From assembly GCA_002386525.1 (NCBI GenBank), contig DGIS01000013.1:257614-321613 (forward strand): a DNA stretch of 64,000 bases. The letters run 5' to 3'. This stretch comes from Sphingobacterium sp. UBA4616 (lineage in GTDB: Bacteria; Bacteroidota; Bacteroidia; Sphingobacteriales; Sphingobacteriaceae). A model generated the notes under the pieces. That model was not told where the DNA came from. It worked only from the letters and a program-made list of their open reading frames with translations, and did not search any database. Made by a program: the position numbers and the translations under genes. This document shows positions 45,674 to 54,788 of the stretch, piece by piece (position 1 is the stretch's first letter; each line of letters begins with the position of its first letter).

Positions 45674-45710
45674 CACAATGCCCTCGAAAATCAGCTTCGA
45701 GGGCATTGTG
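45674..45710. terminator. Stem-loop after poxB
   Basis: A perfect 15-bp inverted repeat (cacaatgccctcgaa arm) with a 7-nt loop. There is no T run on either side, so termination efficiency is uncertain. It lies between poxB and a converging short open frame. Confidence 0.65.
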
Positions 45711-45739
45711 TTAAAGTAGAATTTGGAAGAAATATTATC

Positions 45740-45928
45740 TTAATATTGACGTTGAACAAACCATAGGCTTTTCAGTAACTCTTCCTTACAGCGTCTGAGT
45801 TTTTCAATTTTCGATTCTGGAGAAATTCCAACTTGCTCATTAACAATAATAGCTAAGTCTGTTTCAATCGACAATTTTGTGAGTGAATTACATCCACTAT
45901 CAAATTTCTTAAAGCTTACATCTTTCAT
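45740..45928 (-). CDS. Hypothetical small protein
   Basis: A 62-aa open frame, helical and Lys/Glu-rich in its C-terminal half (SKIEKLRRCKEELLKSLW), without signal peptide. It matches no family I know. It sits in an AT-rich stretch between poxB and a lipoprotein gene; upstream (45929-46191) I see no other gene. It may be a real small gene or chance. Confidence 0.35.
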   Translation of the reverse strand: MKDVSFKKFDSGCNSLTKLSIETDLAIIVNEQVGISPESKIEKLRRCKEELLKSLWFVQRQY

Positions 45929-46191
45929 ACTAATATTGGTTAAGAATTCCTGAATTTTATCACGTACAATTTACTAATAAAAATTAGCTTTACAATAAGC
46001 CTTCGATAATTTTATTGTTACTAAATTGTTTATTTTTAATAGCTTATCGGTAACATTGATAGCCTATTTTATTTAATAGATAAACAATTTTTACATTTTT
46101 TTGTTTTGTGAATTTTAAAATTCTAAATGTTAGTTATTTAAAACAAAATTTATTTTGAATTGCTTTTTATAGTGTAGATAAAAAATACAAT

Positions 46192-46680
46192 ATGAGAATA
46201 ATCAATTTTGGATTTATACTATTGCTGTGTAGCACTGCTTGCCACCAAGAAAAGAAAAACCAGGAGTCTTCAACGAAGCGGGATACTACTGTGTATGATG
46301 CTCGACCATTGGAAGGTTCGATACCTTCTACCGGAAAGAGTACTTATCAATACCTTAAAAATGGCGATACAATTTCATTGGCAGTCGTTATCGACGGGGA
46401 GAAGGTAAATGGTGATTTAAGCTATGCCTGGAAGGAAAAAGACCGTAACACGGGACATATTGAAGGGGAATTAAAAGGCGATCTATTACTGGCTGATTAT
46501 ACCTTTTCTTCTGAGGGACAGGAATCTGTCCGACAGGTAGCGTTTAAACTCTCCAAGGAGCATGCGCTGGAAGGTTATGGCGCAATGGAGGAAAAAGCTG
46601 GAAAAATGTCTTTTGTTGATATAAACAAGCTAGCATTTGATGAAAAATTCCCGCTAAGAAATGTATCTGGAGATAAATGA
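46192..46680 (+). CDS. Putative lipoprotein of unknown function
   Basis: A 162-aa protein with a signal sequence and lipobox ending STAC (Cys at about 17), then a polar linker and a beta-rich domain (KNGDTISLAVVIDGEKVNGDLSY, GELKGDLLLADYTF). The layout recalls small Bacteroidota lipoproteins with a single beta-sandwich. Function unknown. Its last 27 nt overlap the 3' end of the converging dgkA-like gene. Confidence 0.7.
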   Translation: MRIINFGFILLLCSTACHQEKKNQESSTKRDTTVYDARPLEGSIPSTGKSTYQYLKNGDTISLAVVIDGEKVNGDLSYAWKEKDRNTGHIEGELKGDLLLADYTFSSEGQESVRQVAFKLSKEHALEGYGAMEEKAGKMSFVDINKLAFDEKFPLRNVSGDK

Positions 46681-47055
46681 GATTAGCTTTGGGATAAAAA
46701 TTAGTAGGCCGACTAGTAATGCTGTGATGCTGCTTATCATCACAGCAGCTGCGGCTACATCTTTAATCTTTTTTATGGTTGGGTTTTCCTCGTTACAGGT
46801 AAAGTCTGCTATATTTTCCACCGCGGTGTTTAATAGCTCACAGACGAACACGAAGCCAATGGAAAATAGCACGGCGATCCATTCGTTTACACTGATGTTA
46901 AGTATAATGGAGAGAATTAAGGCGATAACAGCCGCTACGCTGTGCACCCTGAAATTGTGTTCCTCCTGCCAAGCAGTCTTTATTCCGTTGAAAGCATAGC
47001 GAAAACTCTTTAATCTTGCACTAAATGAAAAGCTATCTTTTGCCATTGTTGTCAT
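46654..47055 (-). CDS. dgkA: Diacylglycerol kinase / undecaprenol kinase
   Basis: A 133-aa membrane kinase with three helices after a short amphipathic N-terminus. Seen: FRYAFNGIKTAWQEEHNFRVH and the ELLNTAVENIADF motif whose Glu/Asn bind Mg-ATP, then IKDVAAAAV. It phosphorylates diacylglycerol or undecaprenol, recycling lipid carriers. Gram-positive-type DgkA is an undecaprenol kinase, so the substrate here is open. A second ATG at codon 4 is possible. Confidence 0.9.
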   Translation of the reverse strand: MTTMAKDSFSFSARLKSFRYAFNGIKTAWQEEHNFRVHSVAAVIALILSIILNISVNEWIAVLFSIGFVFVCELLNTAVENIADFTCNEENPTIKKIKDVAAAAVMISSITALLVGLLIFIPKLISFISRYIS

Positions 47056-47228
47056 TTCTATTTGATATAAAGATAATGCTTTATGAGGGTCTAGGATGCA
47101 CGATTTTTAGTCTTTTTTTACACCAAGCTAACCCTGTTATACTATTCATTTTATCTCGTGTTTTAAATCTAAGTCTACTTTGTCCTCCTTTTCTTTCGAA
47201 TGCCTCCTAATTTTCATTAAATTGCTGT

Positions 47229-48407
47229 ATGATCTATAATTTTGACAAAACAATTGTTCGTCGTGGTACCGATTCAGTCAAATGGAATCAGCAGAACTAT
47301 GAAGATTTGATTCCGCTTTGGGTGGCAGATATGGATTTTCATGCAGCACAACCTATCGTAAATGCACTGTCAGAACGGGTTCAGCATGCCATATATGGTT
47401 ATGCTTCTGTCCCTTTTGCGTTTTACAGGGCGATTATGAACTGGTCTTTTCAACGGCATAAATTTGCCCTTCAGCAGGAATGGCTGCTCCCTGTTATTGG
47501 TGTTGTACCGGCACTTTCGGCTTTAGTTAAAGCATTTACCGCTCCTGGTGACAAGATTCTGGTTCAGGAACCTGTCTATCATTGTTTTTTTTCCGTTATT
47601 GAACGTAATGGGGCGGAGGTTGTATCCAATGACTTAAAGTATCACGATGGGCAGTATAGCATCGACTTTGAGGATTTTGAATTTAAGGCAAGCGACCCGA
47701 GAGTTAAGGTATTTATCTTTTGCAGCCCCCATAATCCCGCAGGACGGGTTTGGACTCGAGCGGAATTAGAACGTTTAGGAGATATCTGCTTGCGGCATCA
47801 TGTTTTAGTTATTTCAGACGAAATTCATTGTGATTTGGTATTTGATGGCTATACGCATATTCCATTTGGAAGTATCAGCGCTTCCTTTTTGGCAAATTCA
47901 ATTACCTGCATTGCGCCGAGCAAAACCTTTAACTTGGCAGGCTTACAGGTTGCTACGGTCGTTGCAGCAGATCCTGAGCTCAAGAAGAAGGTCCAGCTCG
48001 CTTTTCTTGCGAATGAGATTAGTAGTGTAAGCCCCTTCGCCATAACAGGTTTGATCGCCGCATATGAATCGGGTGGGGAGTGGTTGGATCAGGCGTTAGA
48101 TTATATTCACGCCAATTATTTGTATTTAAAAGATTTTATGACTGAGCATCTTTCGGCTTTGCATGTACTTCCTTTGGAAGGCACCTATCTTGTATGGTTA
48201 GATTGTAGTGCTCTGGGCGTTTCAAGTCGAAAATTGGGACAGCTGTTATTGGAAGAAGTGCATGTTCAGGTTAACGTAGGAGCAATGTACGGAAAAGGGA
48301 GCGACACCTTTATCCGGCTAAATATTGCCTGTTCAAGGGATGTTTTAACCAGCGGCTTATTGCGGTTAAAAACAGTTTTTTTACCGTTACTGCAAGCTGG
48401 GCAATAG
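47229..48407 (+). CDS. MalY/PatB-family PLP C-S lyase / aminotransferase
   Basis: A 392-aa fold-type I PLP enzyme. LIPLWVADMDFHAAQPI at the N-terminus, YGYAS, CSPHNPAGRVW, SDEIHCDLVF, and PLP lysine in APSKTFNLAGLQ are the MalY/PatB signature. Such enzymes cleave cystathionine or cysteine conjugates to a thiol, pyruvate and ammonia. It is monocistronic, ending at a strong terminator. Confidence 0.9.
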   Translation: MIYNFDKTIVRRGTDSVKWNQQNYEDLIPLWVADMDFHAAQPIVNALSERVQHAIYGYASVPFAFYRAIMNWSFQRHKFALQQEWLLPVIGVVPALSALVKAFTAPGDKILVQEPVYHCFFSVIERNGAEVVSNDLKYHDGQYSIDFEDFEFKASDPRVKVFIFCSPHNPAGRVWTRAELERLGDICLRHHVLVISDEIHCDLVFDGYTHIPFGSISASFLANSITCIAPSKTFNLAGLQVATVVAADPELKKKVQLAFLANEISSVSPFAITGLIAAYESGGEWLDQALDYIHANYLYLKDFMTEHLSALHVLPLEGTYLVWLDCSALGVSSRKLGQLLLEEVHVQVNVGAMYGKGSDTFIRLNIACSRDVLTSGLLRLKTVFLPLLQAGQ

Positions 48408-48417
48408 TGGATAGTCA

Positions 48418-48470
48418 TCCCGACACGAAAGTAAGCTATTCGCGCGGGTGTTGACATCATCGTGTCGGGA
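48418..48470. repeat. 11-bp inverted repeat
   Basis: Perfect arms tcccgacacga (48418-48428) and tcgtgtcggga (48460-48470) flank 31 nt. They lie just before the shared terminator. Nothing inside resembles a transposase, and no target-site duplication is evident. Confidence 0.6.
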
Positions 48471-48475
48471 CGAAC

Positions 48476-48513
48476 AAAAAAACCGCTACATTAGACGATG
48501 CAGCGGTTTTTTT
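48476..48513. terminator. Bidirectional terminator
   Basis: A 12-bp stem (aaaaaaaccgct / agcggttttttt) with an inner mismatch and A/T runs on both sides, between the converging PatB-like and S46 peptidase genes. Confidence 0.92.
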
Positions 48514-48533
48514 AAGACTTGTTTCAGTGCATA

Positions 48534-50696
48534 TTAAATACCCATTTCTTTCAGAATGAACTGTGCATTATCAATTTTATCGGCAACCCAAAGGACATAA
48601 CGTATGTCTACGCCGATGGATCTACTATAGCTTTCGTTCCAGGCGAAATCATTGATTGTTGCGTCATAGGCACGATCAAAATTTACGCCGATCAATTCGC
48701 CATTGGCATTCATAATTGGAGATCCTGAATTTCCTCCGGTCGTATCCATATCATATAAAATATTCACAGGGACAGATCCGAGATCTTTTTGCAGGTAAGG
48801 TCCAAAATTTTTGTTGAGATAAGCTGTTTTGATTTCTTGTGGATATTCAAACTCAGGTAAGCCCAGGTTTCCTTTTTGAATGATTCCTTCGATCGTGGTG
48901 AACGGTTTCATATAGGTTGCGTCAGCAGGAGAATAACCTTTGATGTGACCATAAGTCAAGCGTAAGGTAGAGTTTGCATCCGGAATAAAGTTTTTGGCCT
49001 GAAAGATTTCCTTAACAGCGACATAATCGCCCATTAATTTGTTGAGTACTCCTTCGCGTCTTTTCTGCTCAGCCGCGTACTCGAAGATATCGTTATGTAG
49101 CTTATCCTGGAAATCCAATAATTCGTCGTTAAATTTTAGAAGCGCATCGGCATTGGCCAAGACGGTATTCAGTACATATTGTTGATCGCCAAGTTTGCTA
49201 TTCTGAATGATTTCAGTCGCAAACTGCTGCGCTTTTTCATTGTTGACTTGCAATTTCTGAATAGAGGCAAGTTGATTTTTGCCCTGAAAGGCAACGGCAT
49301 CTTCCAACATTTTAGCGAAAATCCGCCTATCGGCCTGTTTATTATAACTTTCGTAAGTTTCGTTGAGAGCCGTTTTTAATTTTTCGATATTGAGATCGAA
49401 CAATTGTTTGGCCGATTGGGGTGACCTCTCCTTGGCCAAGAAGGCTTTCAACATGTTGATATCGCGAGCGACTTTCAATAGGCTCGTGCTGTTGTAAATG
49501 TTGTTGATCCAAAGCTCCTTTAGCGCATCTTGATCACTCAGCTGGTAATAAGCGTCAATTTCAGCAAGGAGGTTTCCATATTTATTTTTAAGTTCGGGCT
49601 TACTTAGAATAAATTCCGCCAATGCTTCGTCTTCCTGTTTTTTTGTCGAAAGCAGGTTGATACCTTTTAAACCCTTGAGTTTGCCACGATAGTTCTTTAA
49701 TACATTGGCATTGCGTTTTATACGAGTGGCTAAGGATAATGCAATATCAGTATTGTCTTTTCCAGCTTCTTCCATTTGTCTATTTTGGAAGTCGTATAGA
49801 TTGGATACGTAAGGTAAAAGATATTCTTGTTGATATCGGATATATTGCGCTGGGCGGTGGCGGAATGTTTTTCCGGGATAGCCGAGTATAAAAGTAAAAT
49901 CATTTTCCCGTACGCCATTTGGATTGATCTTAAGGTGTTTTTTGGGCTGGTAGGGAACGTTATCTTTTGAATAAGGAGCAGATTTTCCGTTTTTGTCTAC
50001 GTATGCCCTCAAAAAAGAGTAATCTCCAGTGTGGCGAGGCCATACCCAGTTGTCTGTTTCTCCACCAAATTCGCCGATATTTTGACGGGGAATATAAACT
50101 AGACGAACATCCTCGATCGTTTTATAGCGAAACAACACATAACTTTTTCCGATAAACATTTCCGACACTTCGGCTTTAATGGTTGGATCCTCTTTTTCAG
50201 CTTGTTTAACTAGTTCCTGTTGTTTACGTTTTATGGTATTGATGCGTTCTACAGGATCGCTGATATTGGCCACAGCATTCAATATTTTGGCTGAAACATC
50301 TTCGTAAGAATCGGTGATTCTGATTTTTAATCCTTTAGCTTCAATCTCTTGTTCTTGGTTTTGCGCGACAAAACCATTTTTCAGGTAATTGTTTATTGCT
50401 GTACTGGCAAGCTGCACAGCCGAAAAGGCACAGTGGTGATTGGTTATGATCAGTCCACGATTGGAGACAAACGATCCTGTACATCCGCTGACTTGAACAA
50501 GGGCATCTACCAGACCGATCTGGCCAGGGTTGTAAATGTCTTTCTCACTGATCTTTAGTCCAGCTTTCTTCAACCCAGCCCTATTTAATTCACTTAATGG
50601 AAACATTCCCTCGTCCGGATTCGCCTTGGTATAAGAGCTATTTGCCACGGTTAAGAATAAAGCTAGCGCAATTGTCGTATGATTTATAAACTTCAT
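48534..50696 (-). CDS. S46-family dipeptidyl peptidase (DPP7/DPP11-like)
   Basis: A 720-aa exported serine peptidase releasing dipeptides from oligopeptides. The signal peptide is near the start. Catalytic His in TNHHCAF (about 89), Asp in ETDNWVWPRHTGD, and Ser in GGNSGSP (about 655). The helical insert domain between the half-barrels is present (about 260-560). Specificity (hydrophobic P1 versus Asp/Glu) depends on one residue I cannot place with certainty. Likely periplasmic. Confidence 0.93.
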   Translation of the reverse strand: MKFINHTTIALALFLTVANSSYTKANPDEGMFPLSELNRAGLKKAGLKISEKDIYNPGQIGLVDALVQVSGCTGSFVSNRGLIITNHHCAFSAVQLASTAINNYLKNGFVAQNQEQEIEAKGLKIRITDSYEDVSAKILNAVANISDPVERINTIKRKQQELVKQAEKEDPTIKAEVSEMFIGKSYVLFRYKTIEDVRLVYIPRQNIGEFGGETDNWVWPRHTGDYSFLRAYVDKNGKSAPYSKDNVPYQPKKHLKINPNGVRENDFTFILGYPGKTFRHRPAQYIRYQQEYLLPYVSNLYDFQNRQMEEAGKDNTDIALSLATRIKRNANVLKNYRGKLKGLKGINLLSTKKQEDEALAEFILSKPELKNKYGNLLAEIDAYYQLSDQDALKELWINNIYNSTSLLKVARDINMLKAFLAKERSPQSAKQLFDLNIEKLKTALNETYESYNKQADRRIFAKMLEDAVAFQGKNQLASIQKLQVNNEKAQQFATEIIQNSKLGDQQYVLNTVLANADALLKFNDELLDFQDKLHNDIFEYAAEQKRREGVLNKLMGDYVAVKEIFQAKNFIPDANSTLRLTYGHIKGYSPADATYMKPFTTIEGIIQKGNLGLPEFEYPQEIKTAYLNKNFGPYLQKDLGSVPVNILYDMDTTGGNSGSPIMNANGELIGVNFDRAYDATINDFAWNESYSRSIGVDIRYVLWVADKIDNAQFILKEMGI

Positions 50697-50870
50697 AGGA
50701 TTTTAACTATCAACTGTTGTAAATCTCCAAATTTAAGAAAAGCATTTTGATGAAATCGATTTTTTATGCGAACAAATGTAACAATAGTGGATATATAGGG
50801 CTTTTTTGGCAAGGTATTTATTGTATAATGTACGAGCCAAATACTTATGCTGAGTTTAATTATAAAGGAT

Positions 50871-50904
50871 TTGACTATGGTTTACGACAGGATTCGTAGT
50901 TTTG
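50871..50904 (+). promoter_or_regulatory. oxyR promoter
   Basis: TTG (50871-50873), 23 nt, TAgtTTTG (50897-50904). The -7 element is an exact consensus match; spacing is at the long end. It supports ATG 50923 over the in-frame upstream start at 50902. Confidence 0.65.
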
Positions 50905-50922
50905 TGCTTTAAAGATAGTAAG

Positions 50923-51861
50923 ATGACCTTAATCCAATTGGAATATATTGTAGCTGTTGATACCTACCGAAGTTTTGTTGCAGCTGCCGAAAAATGTTTT
51001 GTCACGCAGCCAACATTGAGCATGCAAATTCAAAAACTTGAAGAGTCTTTAGGAGCGAAAATCTTTGATCGCAGTCGACAGCCTGTTATTCCAACAGAAA
51101 TCGGCGAGAAAATTATTCTTCAGGCTCGACTAGTCTTAACAGAAAGCCGGAAGATCAATGAAATTGTTCAAGATAAAAAAGGAGAAATTGAAGGCACCTT
51201 AAAGGTCGGTGTCATTCCAACAATTGCCCCTTATTTACTTCCCAATGTGTTGGCCACATTTATGGAGAAGTATCCGAAACTACAATTGCAGATATGGGAA
51301 TATACGACAGAACGAATTGTCCATGAATTGAAAGTCGGACTTTTGGATTGTGGTGTGTTGTCAACTCCGTTAAATGACCCTGGGATATTGGAATCGCCTT
51401 TGTTTTATGAAAACTTTGTTGCTTATATTTCGACCAATAGTTCCCTATTTTCAAAGAAAATACTTAGTGGTGATGATATTGCTGACGATAAGCTTTGGTT
51501 ACTTAATGAAGGCCATTGCATGCGCGGTCAAGTACTTAATATTTGTCACCACAAGCACAATCAAGATCTTACAGGAAGATTCGAGTACAATACGGGTAGT
51601 GTAGAGACGTTAAAGCGCATGGTGGATGTCAACGACGGAATCACGATATTGCCAGAATTATCGATTTGGGATTATTCTGATGAACAATTGGATCGGATCC
51701 GTTATTTCAAATCGCCAGAACCGGTACGGGAAATATCCTTGGTAACGACCCAAAATTATGTCAAAAGACATGCAATCCAGGCCTTAGAAAAAGAAATACT
51801 AGCCGTAGTGCCTGATAAATTTAAAACAAAAAAGAAGAAGGAAGTGTTGAGCTTTCAATAA
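50923..51861 (+). CDS. oxyR: LysR-type hydrogen peroxide sensor OxyR
   Basis: A 312-aa regulator with an N-terminal winged helix-turn-helix (RSFVAAAEKCFVTQPTLSMQ) and a peroxide-sensing domain. EGHCMRGQVLNICHHKH places cysteines at residues 199 and 208, the same numbers as the redox disulfide of E. coli OxyR. This numbering also supports the chosen start. It activates peroxide defence, probably including dps. The ClC gene follows after 6 nt. Confidence 0.95.
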   Translation: MTLIQLEYIVAVDTYRSFVAAAEKCFVTQPTLSMQIQKLEESLGAKIFDRSRQPVIPTEIGEKIILQARLVLTESRKINEIVQDKKGEIEGTLKVGVIPTIAPYLLPNVLATFMEKYPKLQLQIWEYTTERIVHELKVGLLDCGVLSTPLNDPGILESPLFYENFVAYISTNSSLFSKKILSGDDIADDKLWLLNEGHCMRGQVLNICHHKHNQDLTGRFEYNTGSVETLKRMVDVNDGITILPELSIWDYSDEQLDRIRYFKSPEPVREISLVTTQNYVKRHAIQALEKEILAVVPDKFKTKKKKEVLSFQ

Positions 51862-51867
51862 GATGAT

Positions 51868-53667
51868 ATGGGAAACCTCAAAGGACGTTTTTTTAGAAAG
51901 ATAGACCAAATTAACCAATGGCGGATGAAAAAAGTTTCGAACAGAAATTTTATCATTCTATTGGCATTTTTGGTGGGAATTGTTGGCGGTATCATGGCGT
52001 CTGTGCTGAAGAGGCTGACTCATTTTATTGCGGCAACTATACAAGATGATATTGATTGGAAGGTAAAGTACTCAGTCTATTTGATTTTTCCATTGATCGG
52101 GATCTTGCTTAGTGTATTTTTTGTCCGCAAGTTTTTAAAAGGGAAGAAGATGGAGCACGGTATTACACCGATCATCTATGCCATTAGTCGCAAGGGAAGC
52201 CGGTTAGACCCGAGTAATATTTATTCTCAGGTAGTCACCTCTGCCATTACTGTGGGTTTTGGTGGATCTTGTGGTTTGGAGGCTCCAGTTGCTTTGGGTG
52301 GGTCTTCTATTGGTTCTAATATAGCCCGCTTTTTTGGTTTACAGTATAAGGAAGTCACCATGTTATTGGCTTGCGGAGCCGCAGCGGGAATTTCAGGGGC
52401 GTTCAACAGCCCTTTGGCGGGAATGATTTTTGCGATTGAGATTTTACTGCCTGAATTTTCTATTCCTGTGTTTATTCCTTTATTAATTTCCTCGGCCCTG
52501 GCTTCAGTAGTGTCGCGAGTCTTGTACAATGAACCTCTATTTAGTACGTTTAATTCCGATTGGCAGGTTTCGGCGTTACTATTTTATTTGCTGCTGGCGG
52601 TACTTATTGGTCTTTATACTATTTATTTTGCGCGTGTTTCCAGAACTGTTGGAAAATGGTTTGCAAACATTAAGAATCCCTATAACAAAGTTTGGGTGAG
52701 TGGTATTTCCTTAGGTCTGATGATTTTTATATTTCCCGCATTGTACGGTGAGGGATACATTACCATACAGCAAATTCTCAACGGGCAGTTTAACTCGATT
52801 GTTAAAAACAGCTTGTTTTCGAATTATAAGGACATTGGCTTAGTAGTCTTTGGTTATACGATATTGACGTTATTTGGAAAATCCTTTGCTGCATTGTTTA
52901 CATTGAATGGGGGAGGCAACGGGGGCGTTTTTGGCCCAAGTTTGGTAATGGGAGGCCTGTTGGGCTTTGCGTTTTCATACGGTATAAACTTGACTGGAAT
53001 TGCCGAGTTAAATGTGCCAAATTTTGTGGTAGCGGGAATGGCTGGTGCTTTGAGTGGCATTATGCATGCTCCGTTAACCGGTATATTTTTGATTGCAGAG
53101 GTGACCGGAGGTTACACATTAATGGTCCCGTTGATGTTGGTATGTTCAATTTCTTATTTGATCAATCGGACCGTATTGAAACACTCCATTTATACTAAAG
53201 TATTGGCGGAATCTGGGGATCTGATTTCATATGAGGATAAGGATCGATCGGTACTAAGTATGATGCGAATAAAATATGTATTGGAAACTAATTTTGTCAT
53301 CCTGCGTCCTGATGAAACACCTAAAAGTAGGCAAACGGACATTATCCATAGTAAGCGTAATATCTTTCCGGTGGTCGATTACGAGGGCAAATTTATTGGG
53401 CTTCTTTATAGCGAGTTTCTATTTTCAGCGTTATTGGGCGAAGTAGAGGGGGGAGATACGACCTTTGAAAAATTAGCTCAGAAGCCAAATGATACAGTAG
53501 GAATCAATGAAAATATGGAAATTGTGATGGCCAAAATGAATAAGGATGATACCTGGATACTTCCTGTTTTAGGGGCCGAAAACAAATATATGGGCTTCGT
53601 CTCCAAATCGAGTGTATTTAATAAGTACCGCGCATTACTGATACGTCAGGGACATTATTTGGAATAG
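51868..53667 (+). CDS. ClC-family chloride channel/transporter with CBS domains
   Basis: A 599-aa protein: about 18 membrane helices (to about 445) then a cytoplasmic CBS pair (about 460-590). The anion selectivity filter is visible in GGSCGLEAPVALGGS (gating Glu) and GGNGGVFGPSLVMGG. AIEILLPEF carries the position of the internal proton glutamate, suggesting a Cl-/H+ exchanger rather than a channel. The CBS domains may sense nucleotides. Probably co-transcribed with oxyR. Confidence 0.92.
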   Translation: MGNLKGRFFRKIDQINQWRMKKVSNRNFIILLAFLVGIVGGIMASVLKRLTHFIAATIQDDIDWKVKYSVYLIFPLIGILLSVFFVRKFLKGKKMEHGITPIIYAISRKGSRLDPSNIYSQVVTSAITVGFGGSCGLEAPVALGGSSIGSNIARFFGLQYKEVTMLLACGAAAGISGAFNSPLAGMIFAIEILLPEFSIPVFIPLLISSALASVVSRVLYNEPLFSTFNSDWQVSALLFYLLLAVLIGLYTIYFARVSRTVGKWFANIKNPYNKVWVSGISLGLMIFIFPALYGEGYITIQQILNGQFNSIVKNSLFSNYKDIGLVVFGYTILTLFGKSFAALFTLNGGGNGGVFGPSLVMGGLLGFAFSYGINLTGIAELNVPNFVVAGMAGALSGIMHAPLTGIFLIAEVTGGYTLMVPLMLVCSISYLINRTVLKHSIYTKVLAESGDLISYEDKDRSVLSMMRIKYVLETNFVILRPDETPKSRQTDIIHSKRNIFPVVDYEGKFIGLLYSEFLFSALLGEVEGGDTTFEKLAQKPNDTVGINENMEIVMAKMNKDDTWILPVLGAENKYMGFVSKSSVFNKYRALLIRQGHYLE

Positions 53668-53690
53668 CTAGAACACGTCATCTTCGGTAT

Positions 53691-53726
53691 AAGCTTTCTC
53701 GGGTAGATTTAGACCCGAGGAAGCTT
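53691..53726. terminator. Stem-loop between ClC gene and ribE
   Basis: 14-bp arms with one mismatch (aagctttctcgggt / acccgaggaagctt) and an 8-nt loop lie between converging genes. Tails are only weakly T-rich. Confidence 0.65.
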
Positions 53727-53736
53727 TAAGAATTTC

Positions 53737-54327
53737 TTAACCACGCAAAGCCATGATCTTGCTGACATATTTCCCGATGATATCAAACTCGAGATTGACT
53801 GTGCTACCTACTTCCACATGTTGCAAGTTGGTATGTTCGAGTGTATAGGGAATGATCGCGACGGAAAATTGATCGTCTCTTGAATCTACGACTGTCAAGC
53901 TGATACCATTTACAGTAATGGATCCCTTTTCTACGGTAATATTTTGTTTAGAGATATCGTATTGAAAGGTAAAAACATAACTACCATTTTCGTCTCGCTT
54001 GGCTATGCAACAGGCAACCTGATCAACGTGCCCTTGTACGATATGTCCATCAAATCTGCCACCAGCCAAGGTACAGCGCTCTAGGTTAATCAAGTCTCCC
54101 ACCTTTAATTGTGCCAAATTTGTCTTTTGCAGCGTTTCGTCAATTGCCGTTACCTGATGAAGATTGTTGTTCAATCCCACCACGGTAAGGCATACCCCAT
54201 TGTGGCTCAGACTTTGGTCTATTTTAAGTTCATTGGAAATAGCGGAACTGACATAAAAATGAAGATTGCTTTTGTCCTGTTCGATATTTTCTATTTTTCC
54301 TAGCGTTTCTATAATTCCAGTAAACAT
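53737..54327 (-). CDS. ribE: Riboflavin synthase
   Basis: A trimeric enzyme converting two lumazines to riboflavin and pyrimidinedione. It has 196 aa in two similar lumazine-binding beta-barrels: MFTGIIETLGKI with NGVCLTV in the first, and GHIVQGHVDQV with NGISLTVV in the second. Length is normal. No FMN riboswitch was recognised upstream. Confidence 0.95.
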   Translation of the reverse strand: MFTGIIETLGKIENIEQDKSNLHFYVSSAISNELKIDQSLSHNGVCLTVVGLNNNLHQVTAIDETLQKTNLAQLKVGDLINLERCTLAGGRFDGHIVQGHVDQVACCIAKRDENGSYVFTFQYDISKQNITVEKGSITVNGISLTVVDSRDDQFSVAIIPYTLEHTNLQHVEVGSTVNLEFDIIGKYVSKIMALRG

Positions 54328-54534
54328 GATGCTTTTTTTGATTGATTCAAAGTTACTAAATAATTAAATGAATCATCTATGTTTAGCTCCTACAAAAATG
54401 GGCAGTAAAGTTCATGAGTATAGCATTAAAAAAATGTGAAAAGATTGTAGTGTACATTTTACACTTACTAATCCTTTTGTGAAGGCTGTCCTAAAGCAAA
54501 TTTATGGGAGTTGAAAAAAAATATAACAAAATTT

Positions 54535-54564
54535 TTGTTTATATCATTTGAACCATTATCTTTG
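54535..54564 (+). promoter_or_regulatory. Strong promoter with no protein gene downstream
   Basis: TTG within tttttg (54535-54537), 19 nt, TAtcTTTG (54557-54564): the closest match to the Bacteroidota consensus in the window. The next plus-strand protein gene is more than 3 kb away. Confidence 0.75.
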
Positions 54565-54567
54565 TGA

Positions 54568-54650
54568 TAGGTTTAGGTTGATTGCCTCTACAAAGAGGTA
54601 TTTATAAAAGCTTAGCAGGTCGCCCGACCAATGCTAAGCTTTTTTTTTAG
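54568..54650 (+). ncRNA. Candidate small regulatory RNA
   Basis: The predicted transcript is about 80 nt. A first hairpin (54583-54589 with 54594-54600, CCTCT-acaa-AGAGG) is followed by an 11-bp terminator hairpin (54607-54617 with 54632-54642) capped by a 4-bp GGTC/GACC helix, then a run of nine T. A single-stranded 5' tail and the 601-606 linker would be free for pairing. There is no open frame of note. I do not recognise the family. Confidence 0.6.
54606..54648. terminator. Terminator of the candidate sRNA, possibly bidirectional
   Basis: Stem aaagcttagca / tgctaagcttt with T9 on the plus strand. On the minus strand it could also end the EamA operon, whose stop is 140 nt away. Confidence 0.88.
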
Positions 54651-54788
54651 CACCTATTTTTCATAGTTATTCCACCACATTTTGAATGTACGTTTTTGCT
54701 TTCTTTGTTATATCGACACTTTGTGCGGATCAGGCATAGCAAGTATTCGTGAAGGTTTATTGAATAAAAGTATGGGGATATAACAAAT

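Larger units (their letters stand above)
54328..54788. other. Long intergenic region holding a candidate sRNA
   Basis: 460 nt without a protein gene, AT-rich overall. It contains the promoter and transcript described at 54535-54650. The remainder (54328-54534, 54651-54788) shows T/A-rich runs only; part must carry the ribE promoter. Confidence 0.6.

Noticed and set aside
48418..48470. Inverted repeat as insertion-sequence ends
   Set aside because: Only 31 nt lie between the arms, with no transposase and no target duplication.
54328..54534. FMN riboswitch upstream of ribE
   Set aside because: None of the conserved riboswitch core could be recognised, and the region is low-complexity AT-rich sequence.
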